Origin: Neurospora intermedia
Lineage: Eukaryota; Ascomycota; Sordariomycetes; Sordariales; Sordariaceae
Direction: 5' to 3'
NCBI GenBank assembly: GCA_037102815.1
Contig: BTPP01000007.1
Location: 1,798,001-1,862,000 of the forward strand
Length of the DNA: 64,000 nucleotides
The notes under the pieces are model-generated. The model worked only from the letters and a program-made list of their open reading frames with translations, did not search any database and had not been told where the DNA came from. Made by a program: the position numbers and the translations under genes. Shown piece after piece: positions 31,075-45,100 of this stretch; positions within the stretch are counted from its first letter, which is position 1, and each line of letters starts with the position of its first letter.

Positions 31075-33905
31075 ATGGCACCCTCCATGAGGATAAAAGC
31101 TCCAAAATTGCCTGACAACCTCCTGAAGGAGCTCGGCGTAGAAGGTGAGCGTGCCTCCGTTCATGCGCCCATACAGCCATTGTCATTCCTGCCTGGCAAT
31201 CAGGGTTCTCCGACGAAATCCTAACTCTTGCAGAACAATCTCACGGAGGTCGCAAGAATCAATTTCAATCTAGAAAGGATCGCCGTAAAGCAGAGAGAAC
31301 ACAGAAAAGGATCCACCGCACCTCGTCCACAAGAAGTTACCATACCGAGCGCGCTACAGCCCCAAAACCACAGAAGAAGGTCGATGCCGCACCGACAAAG
31401 GAAGCAAAGGAACCCAAGCCCATCTTGAAGAACGGGAAGAAACGATCATTGGGGGATGAGGATGAAGATGTTGCCCTCGAAGAGGACGATGATGAGGATT
31501 TCGATGACGAGGGCGATATCGATCTTGACGAGGACGAGGACGACGAGCTAGACCTCGACGAAGAAGACGACAAAGACGGCAAAGACGTGGACGATGAAGA
31601 GGAAAGTGATAACCCAACACAAACCATATCGAAGTCGCAGCCAAAAATCTCAAAAACTGTCATGGAACGATTGGCGCAAGACGACAAGGAGATCGCCGAC
31701 CTCGAAAAGAAGCTCGGCATCAAGGGACGCAAATCGCTTCCAAAGTCCTTCCAGGAGGATGGTCTTCTTGATCTACTAGAAGGCCTCCCTGGCGTAGACA
31801 ACGAAATAGCCGAGAAAAGGAAGCGGAAGTCTGAAGCGGATGAGTGGCTTGCGGCGAAAAGGAGGAAAGCGGAAGAGGCGAAGAAGACAAAGGAATTCGA
31901 ACTAGACGAGGAAGAAAATGAAGTCTCCGAACTGGACGAAGAGGACGATGGCTTGGACGATCTCTTAGAGGGATTGAACTCTGACGAAGACAACGACGTT
32001 GACCAAGACGAAGACATGGTCGAAAGCGATTCTGATGAAGATGGAGAAGAAGACAGCATCTCGGGCGAGGATGAGGGGGAGTTTGGAGGATTTGACGAGG
32101 ATGACGATGACCAAGACGATGACGAATCCGACAACGACGACGAAACGCTACAAAAGCCACCAGAACGAGTCCGCGAAAACCCATATGTTGCGCCCACAAC
32201 TGGGCGGACCGTAGTAAAATACGTGCCACCATCCAAGCGACAGGAGGCGGGCTCAGAAGCGGAGTTGGTGGCCCGCATTCGCCGTCAAACACAAGGTCTC
32301 ATCAACAGGATGACAGAGTCTAATCTTTTATCCATCATTATGGACTTTGAAAGGCTTTACCGCGACAACCCGCGACAACATCTTACGTCGAACATTGTCG
32401 ATCTCCTACTCATTCAGGTGTGCGAGCCAACGACGCTGCCTGATACGTTGCTCGTGCTTACCGCGGGTTTCGCTACCGGTATCTTCAAGGTGATTGGTAT
32501 GGACTTTGGCGCACAATTAATTCAAGAAGTGATCGAGCGATTTGATAGGCATTATGAAGAGGCCAAGGAGGCTGCAAAGGAGCGGCCAGACGTGCCGAAA
32601 CAGACATCCAACCTCATCACTTTCCTATCCGAACTCTATAACTTTCAACTCGTGGGCCCTAACTTGCTCTTCGACTTCATTCGAATCCTTTTGGGTGATC
32701 TTTCGGAGCTGAACGCGGAACTTTTGCTCAGGATTGTGCGCATCGCTGGCCCAGCCCTCCGACAAGATGACCCCATGTCTGTCAAGGACATTGTTACCCT
32801 TATCCGCCCGGCTGTCGCCAAGATCGGAGAGAAGAACCTCAGCGTCAGAACTAAATTCATGATTGAGACCATCAACGACCTGAAAAACAACAAGATGAAG
32901 ACGGGTCTAGGCGCTTCCGCCGTTCTCACGGAGCACACAACCAAGATGAAGAAGCTTTTGGGCACCTTGAAAACCATCAAGACGGCCGAGCCTTTGCGAA
33001 TGACCCTTGCCGATATACGCGATGCCGACAAGAAGGGCAAATGGTGGCTTGTAGGCGCTAGCTGGGCAGGCAAAGATAAGGACAGTGACAAGAAGCCATT
33101 GACTCAGGACGGTGTCGTACAGGATAGCGTTGACTCGGACGACGAAAGCTTTGTCTTGGAGGATGTCGAGGACATGCCTGACCTCGGAGAACTTGCCAGA
33201 GAAAACCAGATGAACACAGACGTGCGCCGGTCCATCTTTGTGTCGATAATGTCCGCCACGGACTACGAAGATGCCTACTACCGCATCCTCAAGTTGCGCC
33301 TGAACAAGGAGCGACAGAGAGAGATTCCATACGTGATCATCCAGTGTGCCGGCGCAGAGCAGGTCTACAACCCATACTACACCTTGGTGGCCAAGAAGCT
33401 TTGCGGGGATCGCAAAATCCGGTGGTCGTTCCAAGACGCGCTCTGGAAGCTATTCAGGCGTCTCGGGGAGTCAGTTTTTGGCGATGATGCGGAGGATGAG
33501 GAGGATGTAGATGCGATGGACATGCGGCGGCTTGTCAACATTGCAAAACTGTTCGGGGCCATGGTGGCAGGTGGATCGCTAGGGTTGGCAATTCTGAAAT
33601 GCCTCAATTTGCCTTATCTTCAAACCAAGACGCGGGCGCTAGTGGAGATCCTGCTGATTACTGTGCTTCTTGAAGCCGGAAAAGGCGGCGACAAGGATCG
33701 GGATGAGACGATTACTTCGGTGTTTGTGGCTGTGGAAGGGGTCCCCGAGCTTGCCAGAGGCCTGCAATGGTTCATCAAAAAGGTGGTCCGGAAGTCGGAT
33801 CTCGCGGGAGGAGCGGCCAACACCAAGCTCGTCAAGGACGGTTGCAAGACGGCCATGGCGGCCTTGGAGCATGCGCTGCTCGCCGCCGAAGGGTTGGTGG
33901 AATAA
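31075..33905 (+). CDS. sgd1: SGD1/NOM1 nucleolar MIF4G-MA3 protein
   Basis: Nucleolar 40S ribosomal subunit assembly factor. Yeast Sgd1 and human NOM1 are 18S-rRNA processing proteins. Exons 31075-31144 and 31234-33905, with an 89-nt intron, give about 913 aa. The N-terminus (APSMRIKAPKLPDNLLKELG) leads into a Lys/Arg/Gln-rich segment, then long acidic tracts of Asp/Glu to about residue 330. A MIF4G domain spans roughly 365-570 (ARIRRQTQGLINRMTESNLL, TFLSELYNFQLVGPNLLFDF). An MA3 domain spans roughly 686-800 (DVRRSIFVSIMSATDYEDAY, LRLNKERQREIPYVIIQCAG). The order acidic - MIF4G - MA3 is diagnostic of this family rather than eIF4G or Cwc22. The short first exon is supported by the clean GAAG|gtgagc donor and in-frame join. 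Confidence 0.95.
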
Positions 33906-35229
33906 TTTTTGCTTTGTTGGGTACCTGTATATGGATCGGATATCTTCGGGAATAGCAACATAATGATCAGGGATACAAGTGTGCCGGGGTCCATACAAAA
34001 GGCCATTGACCAATATCTCGACGAGTTCATGGAACTAACCCAAGTATTCACGCTTCGATGTGATTACCTACTTTGTAGATATTGGTGTTGACGGCGGGAC
34101 TGGAAAAGTTGGGGGTAGCTTTGGGGAACTTGTTGTCTGGAAGGGCGATTTGCTACTAGGGATCCAGGGAGCAACCGACTCGAGTCTGCGGGAGCCCGGA
34201 AATATAGTGGTCTGTGAATAGCACTCAATGATGTCATTTCGTTTTGCAACGAAGGGACGGGGTTTCATGAGGGTCGGGCGGGACTCTTTATTGTGGACAT
34301 GAAGAGGAGGCAGATGGTTTGGGATGAATTGCCTGCCATGTGTCATGTCGTTCGACAAACCAAAGTCTAACCTCTGAGGAGACGGGTTAGGGACAGGTTA
34401 TGCTTCTCCAATTCGGCAGCTGGGCAAGCTGGGGTTATTTGGCGTTGACGGGCGGAGTAAAGAGGGGAGCAAAGAGGGGATCGCGCCAAGGAGCAAGAGG
34501 ATAGTCAAACACAAGCTGTCAGAAAAATGGTACATAGCGGGAGTGCAGAGATGTCAAAATTTTGGAGTCAGCTGCTGCACGCCAAGTTCGTCTTGACCAA
34601 TCACAGGACGCAATGGGGCATACCTACCTCGAGTAGGTACCGTACGTATTTGGGGACGGGTTTCTACGACGAAGCAGTCAGGGCAGCAGCGACAGTGAGA
34701 CGGCGAAGAGCGCGCTGCCCGTCCCACCTAAAACTGGCATCATAGTACTTTTATACTTACTGTAGCACACTGGGTACTAACACAATCAGGCAGTACCTAC
34801 CTCTACCTACCGACCTATCTAGTGTACGCGAGATTAGAGGTACCTACTACCACCTAGAGGTAGGTACAGACCTACTTAGTGGTCTTCCTACTCCGCTCCG
34901 TCCTACCTACTCCGCTCTGCGCTGTCTCGAGCGGGCGAGCTTGGGGACGGGCACGGTGGAAAGCGGGTGCCCTTCAAGCGATGTGAGCCTCTGACGGGCT
35001 GGCAACCCGAACAAGTGGGACTGGACATTTTTCGCTTGCCGTGAATAGCTTCCGCCTCGAATCCCAACAATTGTCTCTCCCGCGGCGTTTTGCAGTTCAG
35101 TACACACTTTCGACGTCTCACCATCGAATCGCATTCCCTGCTTCCCCGGGCATCTCTCTGCAGTGCGCTCGTTCCTTCGAATTTTCCCTGTTTCCATTTC
35201 TGGTTTTACATTCAGCACATACTTTCACC
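33906..35229. other. Spacer between SGD1 and LPD1
   Basis: 1.3 kb, no gene seen. Around 34780-34910 it is packed with short TACCTACC/AGGTA words, including TAGAGGTACCTA at 34835-34846. The last 200 bp or so is the likely promoter and leader of the dehydrogenase gene. Confidence 0.5.
34790..34910. repeat. Cluster of TACCTACC/TAGGTA words
   Basis: A dense, imperfect array of TACCTAC, TAGGTA and AGGTACCT motifs on both strands, more than chance would give in 120 bp. No regular period is evident. This may be a degenerate simple repeat or a cluster of protein-binding sites. Confidence 0.5.
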
Positions 35230-37065
35230 ATGCTGTCCCAAAGATTAATAGGCCGTGCTGCCGTCCGGTCCGCCTTCAAGCCCTCGGGGTAAGCCCACTG
35301 TCCCGGTTGCCGGCGGATGCCCGACACACTGTTTTCTCATGCGCGTACTGAGGCTGACCTGACGACCACATACAGGCTCCCTATCGTCGTTTCTCCCAGG
35401 TTGAGGAGGACCTATGCGACCGAGTCTGGTCTGTTTGCCAACATCAAGAGCTGGTTCTCGTCAAAGGATTCTGGTCGGCTGACTGTTGATGTGCCTGTAG
35501 AGGAGAAGGATCTCGTCATCATTGGAGGTGGTGTCGCTGGCTATGTTGCTGCCATCAAGGCCGGCCAGGAGGGTCTCAAGGTGCGTCGCATCGCGAATCA
35601 ACTACACCGCAACACCGACGAATGACGACAATATCTGACTGCTATCTCCCATGTTGCCTGGAAATAGGTCGCCTGTATCGAGAAGCGCGGCACCCTCGGC
35701 GGTACCTGCCTGAACGTCGGCTGCATTCCCTCCAAGTCGCTCCTCAACAACTCCCATCTCTACCATCAGATCCTCCACGACTCGAAACACCGCGGCATCG
35801 AGGTCGGCGATGTCAAGCTCAACCTCGCCCAGCTTATGAAGGCCAAGGAACAGTCCGTCAGCGGTCTCACCAAAGGTGTCGAGTTCCTCCTGAAGAAGAA
35901 CGGCGTCGAGTACATCAAGGGTGCCGGCGCCTTCGCCGATGAGCACACCATCAACGTCAAGCTCAACGACGGCGGCGAGACCTCCGTTAAGGGCAAGAAC
36001 ATCCTTATCGCCACTGGCTCCGAGGTCACCCCCTTCCCCGGCCTCGAAATCGACGAGAAGCGCGTCATCAGCAGCACTGGCGCCATTGCTCTTGAGAAGG
36101 TCCCGGAGAAGATGCTCGTCATCGGTGGTGGCATCATTGGTCTCGAAATGGCTTCTGTCTGGTCCCGTCTCGGCGCCCAGGTCACCGTCATCGAGTTTCT
36201 CGACCAGATTGGCGGCCCCGGCATGGACCTTGAGGTTGCCAAGTCCATCCAGAAGATCCTGAAGAAGCAGGGCATCAACTTCAAGACCGGCACCAAGGTC
36301 GTTTCCGGTGACAAGACTGGCGAGACCGTCAAGCTCGAGGTCGACTCCGCCAAGGGTGGCAAGCCCGAGACTGTGAGTGGCTTATGATACCCTGCAGGCT
36401 ATCTGTTCGTTGTCGTGATTTTCAAAGCTGACATTGTTCAAACACAGCTCGAGGGTGACGTTGTTCTTGTCGCTATTGGCCGCCGTCCCTACACCGAGGG
36501 TCTCGGCCTTGAGAACATTGGACTCGAGAAGGATGAGCGCGGCCGTGTCATCATCGACTCCGAGTACCGCACCAAGATCCCCCACATTCGCTGCGTTGGT
36601 GATGTCACCTTCGGCCCCATGCTTGCCCACAAGGCTGAGGAGGAGGCCGTTGCTGTCGTCGAGTACATCAAGAAGGGCTACGGCCATGTCAACTACGGCT
36701 GCATTCCTTCGGTCATGTACACCTTCCCCGAGGTTGCCTGGGTTGGCCAGTCCGAGCAGGAACTCAAGAAGGCTGGTGTTCCCTACCGCGTCGGTACCTT
36801 CCCCTTCAGCGCCAACTCCCGTGCCAAGACCAACCTTGACACTGAGGGCATGGTTAAGATGATCGCCGACCCCGAGACCGACCGTATTCTCGGTGTCCAC
36901 ATCATCGGTCCTAACGCCGGTGAGATGATTGCTGAGGGTACCCTTGCCCTCGAGTATGGCGCTTCCAGCGAGGATATTGCCCGCACCTGCCACGCTCACC
37001 CTACCCTCGCCGAGGCTTTCAAGGAGGCGGCCATGGCCACTCACTCAAAGGCCATCCACTTCTAA
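35230..37065 (+). CDS. lpd1: Dihydrolipoyl dehydrogenase (E3), mitochondrial
   Basis: FAD flavoprotein that reoxidises dihydrolipoamide with NAD+ in the pyruvate, 2-oxoglutarate and branched-chain complexes and the glycine cleavage system. Exons 35230-35288, 35376-35580, 35668-36372 and 36448-37065 give about 528 aa. The N-terminus [20 protein letters not shown] with downstream [10 protein letters not shown] is a mitochondrial presequence. FAD motif: [20 protein letters not shown]. Redox disulfide: Cys102 and Cys107 in [16 protein letters not shown] motif: [21 protein letters not shown]. Catalytic His507 and Glu512 are in HAHPTLAE near the C-terminus. Codon use is strongly biased to C-ending codons, as expected for a highly expressed gene. 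All catalytic residues are present. Confidence 0.97.
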
Positions 37066-38235
37066 GCAGCTGGAGCGTTTTGGCGTTGAATGGCTCTAAG
37101 CACGGAAAAATGTGCTGTCTGGATTTCTAGCATCGGGAGTATGGAAAGAGGATAGGAGGAGGTGTGTACTTGTACTGTAGTCACGGGCTTTCCCTCAAGG
37201 GTTTAATAGGGGGTTTTCACATGACATGCTAAATAGACGCCGCTTGTTGGTTGGACTAGGGCTATTTGGCCTTGCTGGTCCTGGTTGGGCTCGAGACTCG
37301 ATGAATACACGAGATTTTAAAAGATACAGAAAAGCTACCTTGGTTGCCAAATGGGAAGGCAGGAAGGCTGCTGATTATTTTATGTTAACATTGCCGAGCT
37401 ATCAGAAGGTTGTGGGTTTTGGATGATTCTTGTCTGTTCTCTAGGTATGCTGGTGCAATTACTTCTTAGTCCGAGTAGCAGTAGAGGTAGTACCCATCAA
37501 TGCCGGTCTTCAACTGCGTTCTGGTGTTGATATGTACATATTCTTGTGTACAGGGCATGTTGCTTGGCATGACGTTATTTGTTTGATAAGCCATCGATCA
37601 GGGACCCTAACCCTTCGGATATCCTTTGGACCCTTTGTTCTGTTCTTCCCCTATGTTTCAGGGACATGCAGGCGGTTGTTACCCTGAACACCCAGGGTCC
37701 AAAGACGTCGTTGGCGATCAGCAATGTGGTTTAATTTCAGACGCAAATGTTGGAGTGGCAAGAACCCTTGCGTGACATCTGTTATTGTATGACCCCTATG
37801 TGGTGCAGCAAACGCCAAGCGGGATGGCCTGGAGCTTGCTAGCTGGGTAGACGCGCCTGTGTGGACAGCGGTGAGGTTTCCACTCGGTCAACCCCTCCAG
37901 TAGGAATGATCTTATCCAATGTCACGTCGTCCCATGCCCGTTGTTTTGGGTAGTCATGTCCACTGCCCAGGAACAGCGCCCGGATCAGAATCGACGTATC
38001 GAACCACTCACCAACCTCTGTGGCCCTATCCGTCCCACCTTCAACGTCCACCCACCTACTAGTATCAAACACCTTGGATTTCTATCAAAACTGACCTTGG
38101 GTTTCCTGAACTGTTGCGAGGACAACACCACAACCTTTTCCTGTCCACAGACGGCGTCGGGTGTTTTGTCCCATCCAGTAGCGAATCCCTCTATCTTTTT
38201 CGTTCCAAACACAACAGTCTTGCGCAAAGACAACA
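37066..38235. other. Spacer before the desaturase gene
   Basis: 1.2 kb between genes on the same strand. It should hold the 3' end of the dehydrogenase transcript and the desaturase promoter. No recognisable gene, RNA or repeat. Confidence 0.5.
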
Positions 38236-40243
38236 ATGGCTTCTATACCCCCACCACCATCACGCGCCGCTGCCGAAGATACCGCAACGGCTCAGCAGTC
38301 GACAGTTAAAACAGCAGAGCGGACATATCCCTTCATTTCCCGCCGTGAGATCGAGGCCTTGATATCTGAGGGTCGCCATATCATCATTGTCGATCAATAT
38401 GTCCTGAAGGTAGACGCTTGGGTCAAGTATCACCCCGGTGGTGACAAGGCCATCAAGCACATGATTGGGAGGGATGCTACCGATGAAGTAAACGGGTGCG
38501 TACAAAACACAATATCATGCACCAACCGCGACAGTCTGGATCCAGTCCGGTGTATAGTTCTCGGACCCCGGTGAAGAAGGAGATGCTGACTTCAGAGCGT
38601 GTACTTTTCTTTGGAATCACTACAGGTTACATTCCCCAGAAGCAAGAGCTCAGATGAACAGGTACAGAGTGGGTAGGATATCGGGGAGATGGAAGAATTT
38701 CTTGCCGCCGATACAAGGAGGCAAGTTCAGGCCAAGAGGAGAAGAAGGTGAAGAATGGGAGGAGGAGTCCCCAGAAATAAGGGCCAGAGCTGCGAACCAC
38801 GATGAGGACACTAGCTTCGGATCGTCATCATTTGCGAGTCAGGCTGCCTCTACTGAATCCGAGAGCTCACGGACCCCTTCGCCCGCCCCTTCCCCGATCT
38901 TTGATGATGGAGAATCGGCGCCGGAATTGAACCAACTCCGCGCCCGTTCTAACGCCCGGTCAAAGTCGGCCGTAAGCCGATCCGATTCCTTCACCTCGAT
39001 TTCTTCCATTGAGGATGAGAAGGCCAGTGCCAAGGGCGCCGATGATGGCCCTAGGGATGGCATGGCCCATCTCGACGCTCTAACAAGGCAAGAGATCAGG
39101 CTCGATCTCGACAAGTACCCTCCGCTCGATGAGGAAACGCAAGACACCGTCATCCGAAAGTATCGTGAACTCAACGAGCGCATTAAGGCCGAAGGACTCT
39201 ATGACTGCAACTATATCGCTTACGCCATCGAAGGATTCCGCTATACTCTCCTCTTCTGCGGGTGTCTTCTGTTCCTAAAATGGGGTTGGTACGTTCCTAG
39301 TGCGTTCTGTCTCGGCTCTTTCTGGCACCAGCTAGTCTTCACTGCCCATGACGCCGGACACATGGGCATCACGCACCATTTTCATGTCGATACTGTCATC
39401 GGCATCATCATTGCCGACTTCATCGGTGGTCTCAGTCTAGGTTGGTGGAAGCGCAACCACAACGTTCACCATATCATCACCAACAGCCCCGAGCACGATC
39501 CGGACATAGAACACCTCCCCTTCTTCGCCATTTCCCATCGTTTCTTCACTAATCTGCGGTCCACATACTATGACCGTGTCATGGAATACGACATCTTTGC
39601 CAAATTCTTCGTCTCCCTCCAGCACTATCTCTACTACATCATCATGATGTTCGCCCGCCTGAACCTCTACCGTCTCTCGTGGGAGTACTTACTCAAGGGC
39701 CAGGCACCCAAGCACGGTCCTGCCTGGTGGCACCGGCATCTCGAGCTTGTCGGTCAGGTCTTCTTCTGGTGCTGGTTCGGTTATGGGATCATGTACAAGG
39801 CAATCGATGGCAACTGGAACCGCTTTGTTTTTTTCATGATCTCCCACGCGGTCACCAGCCCGTTGCACGTGCAGATCACTCTGTCACACTTCGCCATGTC
39901 CACCTCTGATCTGGGCCCTCATGAGTCCTTCCCGCAGCGCATGCTGCGCACCACCATGGACGTCGACTGCCCCGAGTGGCTTGACTTTTTCCACGGCGGC
40001 CTTCAGTTCCAGGCCATTCACCACTTGTACCCGCGCATTCCTAGACATAACCTTCGCAAGACGCAGAAGCTAGTCCAAGACTTCTGTAACGATGTTGGAA
40101 TCCCTTATGCGCTGTACGGATTTGTGGAAGGCAACAAACACGTCATCGGGAGGCTAGCTGATGTGGCTAGGCAGGCAGCTATCTTGAAGAAGTGCCAGCA
40201 GACTATTGTTGATGGCAGCATCGGACATTCTCATGCTCACTGA
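38236..40243 (+). CDS. Delta-8 sphingolipid desaturase, cytochrome b5 fusion
   Basis: ER membrane enzyme that introduces the 8(E) double bond in the long-chain base of fungal glucosylceramides. Exons 38236-38495 and 38626-40243, with a 130-nt intron, give about 625 aa. The N-terminal cytochrome b5 domain has its heme motif YHPGGD (His66). A linker of about 160 residues, rich in Ser, Pro, Glu and Arg (about 120-280), follows. The fatty-acid-desaturase domain has hydrophobic segments and three His boxes: HDAGH at 328-332, HNVHH at 365-369 and QAIHH at 549-553. The Gln in the third box is typical of b5-fused front-end desaturases. The HDAGHMGITH context points to the sphingolipid delta-8 branch rather than delta-5/6 acyl desaturases. 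Glucosylceramide synthesis genes are not in the window. Confidence 0.92.
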
Positions 40244-42115
40244 TTGTGACGCTTTCGAACGAGGGAAATGTATTGCACATGGAAATTTTATAAAAGGAGG
40301 GGATGGTCACGGGCGAGGGACGAGATATGGTAGATGGGCTACATGGGCTACAATGGCCCACAATTCTGGATTAAAGACAAATCTACGCTGTGTTCAGTAT
40401 ACTTTTCTCTTTTTTTTGGTTCTTTTCTTCCCTCAAAAAAAGAAAAATGTAAGAAAAATCGGTATTCCGGTTATGCATACCTGTACATACTTCCCTTGAG
40501 CAGGCAGTTTTGCACGTACGTCTGAGAGCCAGGCCATTCAGAGATATCACTACGTCTAGTCTGACTGTGAATCAAACTATGAACGACACTCTGGGAACTT
40601 TCCGCGAGTGTCCTTGTGGTTGGTTTCAACCAACCGGACGGAAGTATGTAGTTAGCAACTGGCCTGTCATATGAACTGTGTACAAAGGTTGTTGACAATC
40701 AAGTCCAGAGTCCAGATTAACGAAACGGGAGCTTGAATGAAGGTGTGGATGATGGAAGAACGGGATGTTTGGAGCAGCACAATGACGAGGTAAGAGAATA
40801 TGAAGGTGACACGAAGCAGTAAACATTCGGGAGGTGTAACAAGAAACAATCACATGTGTCTCTTCGGCATATACCTCGTAAACAAAAAGGAATGGAATAG
40901 CCCAATAAGGTAGAGACGTCGAGAAAAGAGACACGGCCAGTGGAAAATATGGCCGTCACGTTATAGAAACAGTTGGATGGTGATCAAGCAGTCTTGCGGC
41001 CGGGGCAAGAGGCAAATAGTAGAAACTCGATTCTGGTAGTCTCATTCACTCAGCCTGCCTACTTGTACTTCTACAGACCCACATTAAAGCTTGGCGCTGT
41101 CTCCCCTCCTTCTTCCTTTTTCTAATCTTCTCTTTTGAGAACGCCTGTTTGAAAGACTAGACATAAGTTCTACCTACCCTGTTAGAAGCACCAAACTGAG
41201 AAGCTGGTCTTCTAATACATAGCTCAAATTGACATTTACCCACGTGCTCAAGGTAAACAACACGACCAAGAGCTTCCAGTGTACGGCCTAAACGACGACG
41301 TCACTGCCACCACTCTTCATCACTACAGTTCTTATCAGCTGGCGTATGAGACCCGTTAGGTTTCAAGCACGTTGGAAGGCCGGTACTGCTAGTACTAGAA
41401 CTAGTCTTTGCAGACAGGTTGGACGGCAAGAAAGGCTGGCGCTTCGGTAGCTCGGGTAGGTACAGGTACTAACTTGGCTGGCTACACCATAGGCAGGACA
41501 AGACAAGAGCTGTTCAGGCTGCGCGTCAGTCACCACCACCAAGCAGCCTGACGAACCTCCCAATCATCCACATCCCGCATCCCATGTCCCATCGAGGCCA
41601 AAGTTAAGTTGGGAAAGCGTTTGCAGATCGCCGCATTCACATCACCTTATAACCGTGCATTGGATCTGCATCAGAATAACCACTTCGCGTCTTGTTTTTC
41701 ACATTTTCATATTGCCAGATTACCTACCTGGAGGCTCCAAGGCTCCATCCGGCGCCGCAACACCATTCAGCCTCATCCAGCATCGCGTGCTAGGCGGTCG
41801 AGGGCGTACACGATACATACGACAGAGGCAAAAGCATAGATCGTATGTCGGACCGAGTTGGTGACAGGTTGGACTAGCACGACAGCGCCTATCTATGACA
41901 TATAGCCACTTACTAGAGGTACGCTGTTTAAAACCCCGTCCGCCTTCCCTGACCATTGTTATCCGTCAACCACCGACGCACACAGTCAACGTAAGCGTCC
42001 TCTCCTGTCCTGTCTCGGTCGCTAACGGGCTTGGAGCGGTGCCATAGTAGCATGTGCTTGATTCCCCAGGCCTACAAGATTGATCAACAAGAGCACGCCC
42101 GACAAGACCTGAGCC
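40244..42115. other. Spacer before VAC14
   Basis: 1.9 kb with no convincing coding sequence; open frames are short and overlapping. Short CT- and TACC-rich patches occur. It probably carries the desaturase 3' end and the VAC14 promoter. Confidence 0.45.
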
Positions 42116-45100
42116 ATGGACCTGAACATTCAGCGCTTTCTCAATGACAAGCTATATGACAAGCGCAAGATCGGGGCACTCGAGTATGTCTTTTTTTTTC
42201 CTTTCCTCCCTTTCTTCATCGCCGCTTTCCTCCACTTTGCCAATCCGTGGATTGATATGGCCTTGGCTCCCGGATCCGCAGGCCAGTCTTCTCACGGCAT
42301 TGACCTTTTCGTGGATGCCCTTTATCGATCGAGATCCTAGACTTACACAAGCTCGCTCTTCCAGCCTGGAGCGTACCATTCGTGAGCTGATTGCCGCCAA
42401 GGACTACGCCAAAATCGAAGCCATCCTCGACCAGCTTTGCAATGACTACGCATATGCTGTTCATCAGCCTCATGCACGCAACGGTGGCTTGATAGGCCTG
42501 GCTGCCGCCGCAATAGCACTCGGCCCAGTATGTTAACGTCTTTCCCCGTCTTGATATCAAATTGCCCCTTTCCCTTACTCACTCTTCCAAGCAGGAGCTT
42601 CCCAAGTACCTCGAGGTCATTGTTCCTCCCGTTCTAGCTTGCTTCACGGACCAGGATGCTCGGGTAAGATATTATGCCTGTGAGGCTATGTACAACATAG
42701 CCAAGGTGGCCAAGGGTGAAATTCTGGTCTACTTCAATTATATTTTCGATGCTCTCTGCAAAGTAAGTCACACTCCATTTGTCTATTCTTCCGCGCCATG
42801 TTACTCACATGTTGACCACGGCGCCTAGTTGGGCGCCGACTCTGAACTCTCTGTCAAAAATGGTGCCGAGCTTTTAGATCGCCTAGTCAAAGATATCGTT
42901 TCCGAATCGGCCGCGACCTATGTTTCGGTGCTGGAGCAGCCTCAGGAGTTCGACGGAGACGATAAGAACGCCAATGACGAACAGTTGGACCTGCCCACTG
43001 CATTTTCCTTGAAACGATTCATCCCCCTGCTGCGGGAGCGCATCTTCGCCCTGAACCCCTTCAGCAGAACCTTCTTGGTTGGCTGGATAACTCTGCTCGA
43101 CTCGATCCCTGACCTTGAGCTCGTCACCTACCTGCCAGAATTCCTCGGTGGACTTTTGCGTTTTCTCAGTGACTCCAACCGAGACGTTCATGTTGCTACC
43201 CAGGCTTGCCTGGACAAGTTCCTGGCTGAAATCAAACGCATCGCTCAAGTCAAGAAGGGGATAACCGAGAGCAAGAGGTCTAGAGATGCAGCAAGGCGAA
43301 GCAGAAAGGACTCCATCGGTAGCGGCGGTGGCCGCTTCCTTGAGGATGGGGACGAGGTCGACTCCATAACGGCAAACGAGGAGGACGACGATGTGAGCAG
43401 CGAAGATGACTGGGTCCCCGGACAGGACGTGCAAATCAACTACAAGGCCATCCTGGAGATACTAACCGCCACTCTCGATTCGCCCCTAGGTATGTCTACC
43501 TCTCACCCTCGGACCAATCGCCAGAAGAATCTGATAGATGTTTCAGAAGAGGACGGACTTCTAGAATCGCTACGCTGGATCGTCGAATTCCTCGATATCT
43601 GCCCGGAAGAAGTATTGCCATTTACGCCCAAGATACTGGCGCATTTACTGCCGGCTATGGCTAGCGGTGTTGAGTCTATTCGCCAAGCCGCCGCCAGAGT
43701 CAATAACTCGCTGATGGACTATGTGGTTTCTCTTTCTGACGAAGCAGATCTCGTATCCGCCCCGCCGGCTCCTAGTGAGCAGCTGAACGGAAACGCGAGC
43801 AATCGGGCGTCTTTGTCTAGTTCACGAGACCTCGACCTCCGCAGTCCGACACCAGCTCAGGGAAGGCAAAACGAACGCGCCCCTACTCCCGCAGTCGCAT
43901 CTCAGGCAACACCTCAGGCAATACCTCAAGCTGACCTCGACTATGTTGCTGCCGTAAACTCGCTGACACTGTTGTTCCTGAACGATCACGAGGCCACCCG
44001 TGTTGCTGCCCTGACATGGTTGATCATGCTGCACCGAAAAGCACCCAGAAAAGTGTTGGCTTTTAACGACGGGACTTTCCCAGCCTTGCTCAAGACCCTG
44101 TCCGATCCTGCGGAAGCAGTCGTTACCAAGGACTTGCAGCTTCTCTCGCAAATTTCGAGAAACAGTGAAGACGATTATTTCTCCAACTTCATGGTTAACC
44201 TGCTGCAGTTATTTTCGACCGACAGGAAGCTTCTAGAAACGAGAGGCAACCTAATAATCCGTCAACTTTGCACAAGCCTCAGCGCCGAGCGGATCTACAG
44301 AACATTGGCCGATTGCATTGAAAAGGAGGAGGACGTCGAGTTCGCGAGCATAATGGTGCAAAACCTTAACAACAACCTCATCACTGCGCCTGAATTAGCG
44401 GAGTTGCGAAAACGGCTCAGGAACCTTGAAACTAAGGTATGGCACTATGAGCGCTCTTTCTAAAGGCAAGGTACTCACACAACTTGTAGGATGGCCAAAC
44501 ATTCTTTGTAGCGCTTTTCCGATCATGGTGTTACAATGCAGTGGCAACTTTCTCGCTCTGCCTGCTGGCACAGGCCTACGAACAGGCTTATAATCTCTTA
44601 CAGATATTGTGTGTATTCTCCTAGCCCCTCGAGTATACGCTGCTAACTATTCGACAGTGCCGAGCTCGAGATGACGGTCAATATGCTCATCCAGATCGAC
44701 AAGCTGGTTCAACTACTGGAGTCGCCGGTTTTCACTTGTACCTTACCTTCCAGAACCCACCCTTACACGCTTTGACAGCTGGCTAACAGTGACCAGATCT
44801 TCGTTTGCAACTACTCGAGCCGGAAAAGTACCCACACTTGTATAAGTGTCTCTACGGGCTTCTGATGCTTTTGCCGCAATCCTCGGCTTTTGCGGCCCTA
44901 AAAAACCGCCTCAACAGCGTCAGCTCTATCGGCTATCTTCACATTGCGCCTAGACCGTATGTCAACTCTGCCACAGGGAACGGTGTTAGCGGAGGAGGCG
45001 CCCATTTGTCTCATTCGCGACATGGCTCAGTCGCCGAGGCGTTTGCCGGCTCCCCTTCTTCACCACCCTTAGCGTCCCCAAACCGTAAAAGCACTTCAGG

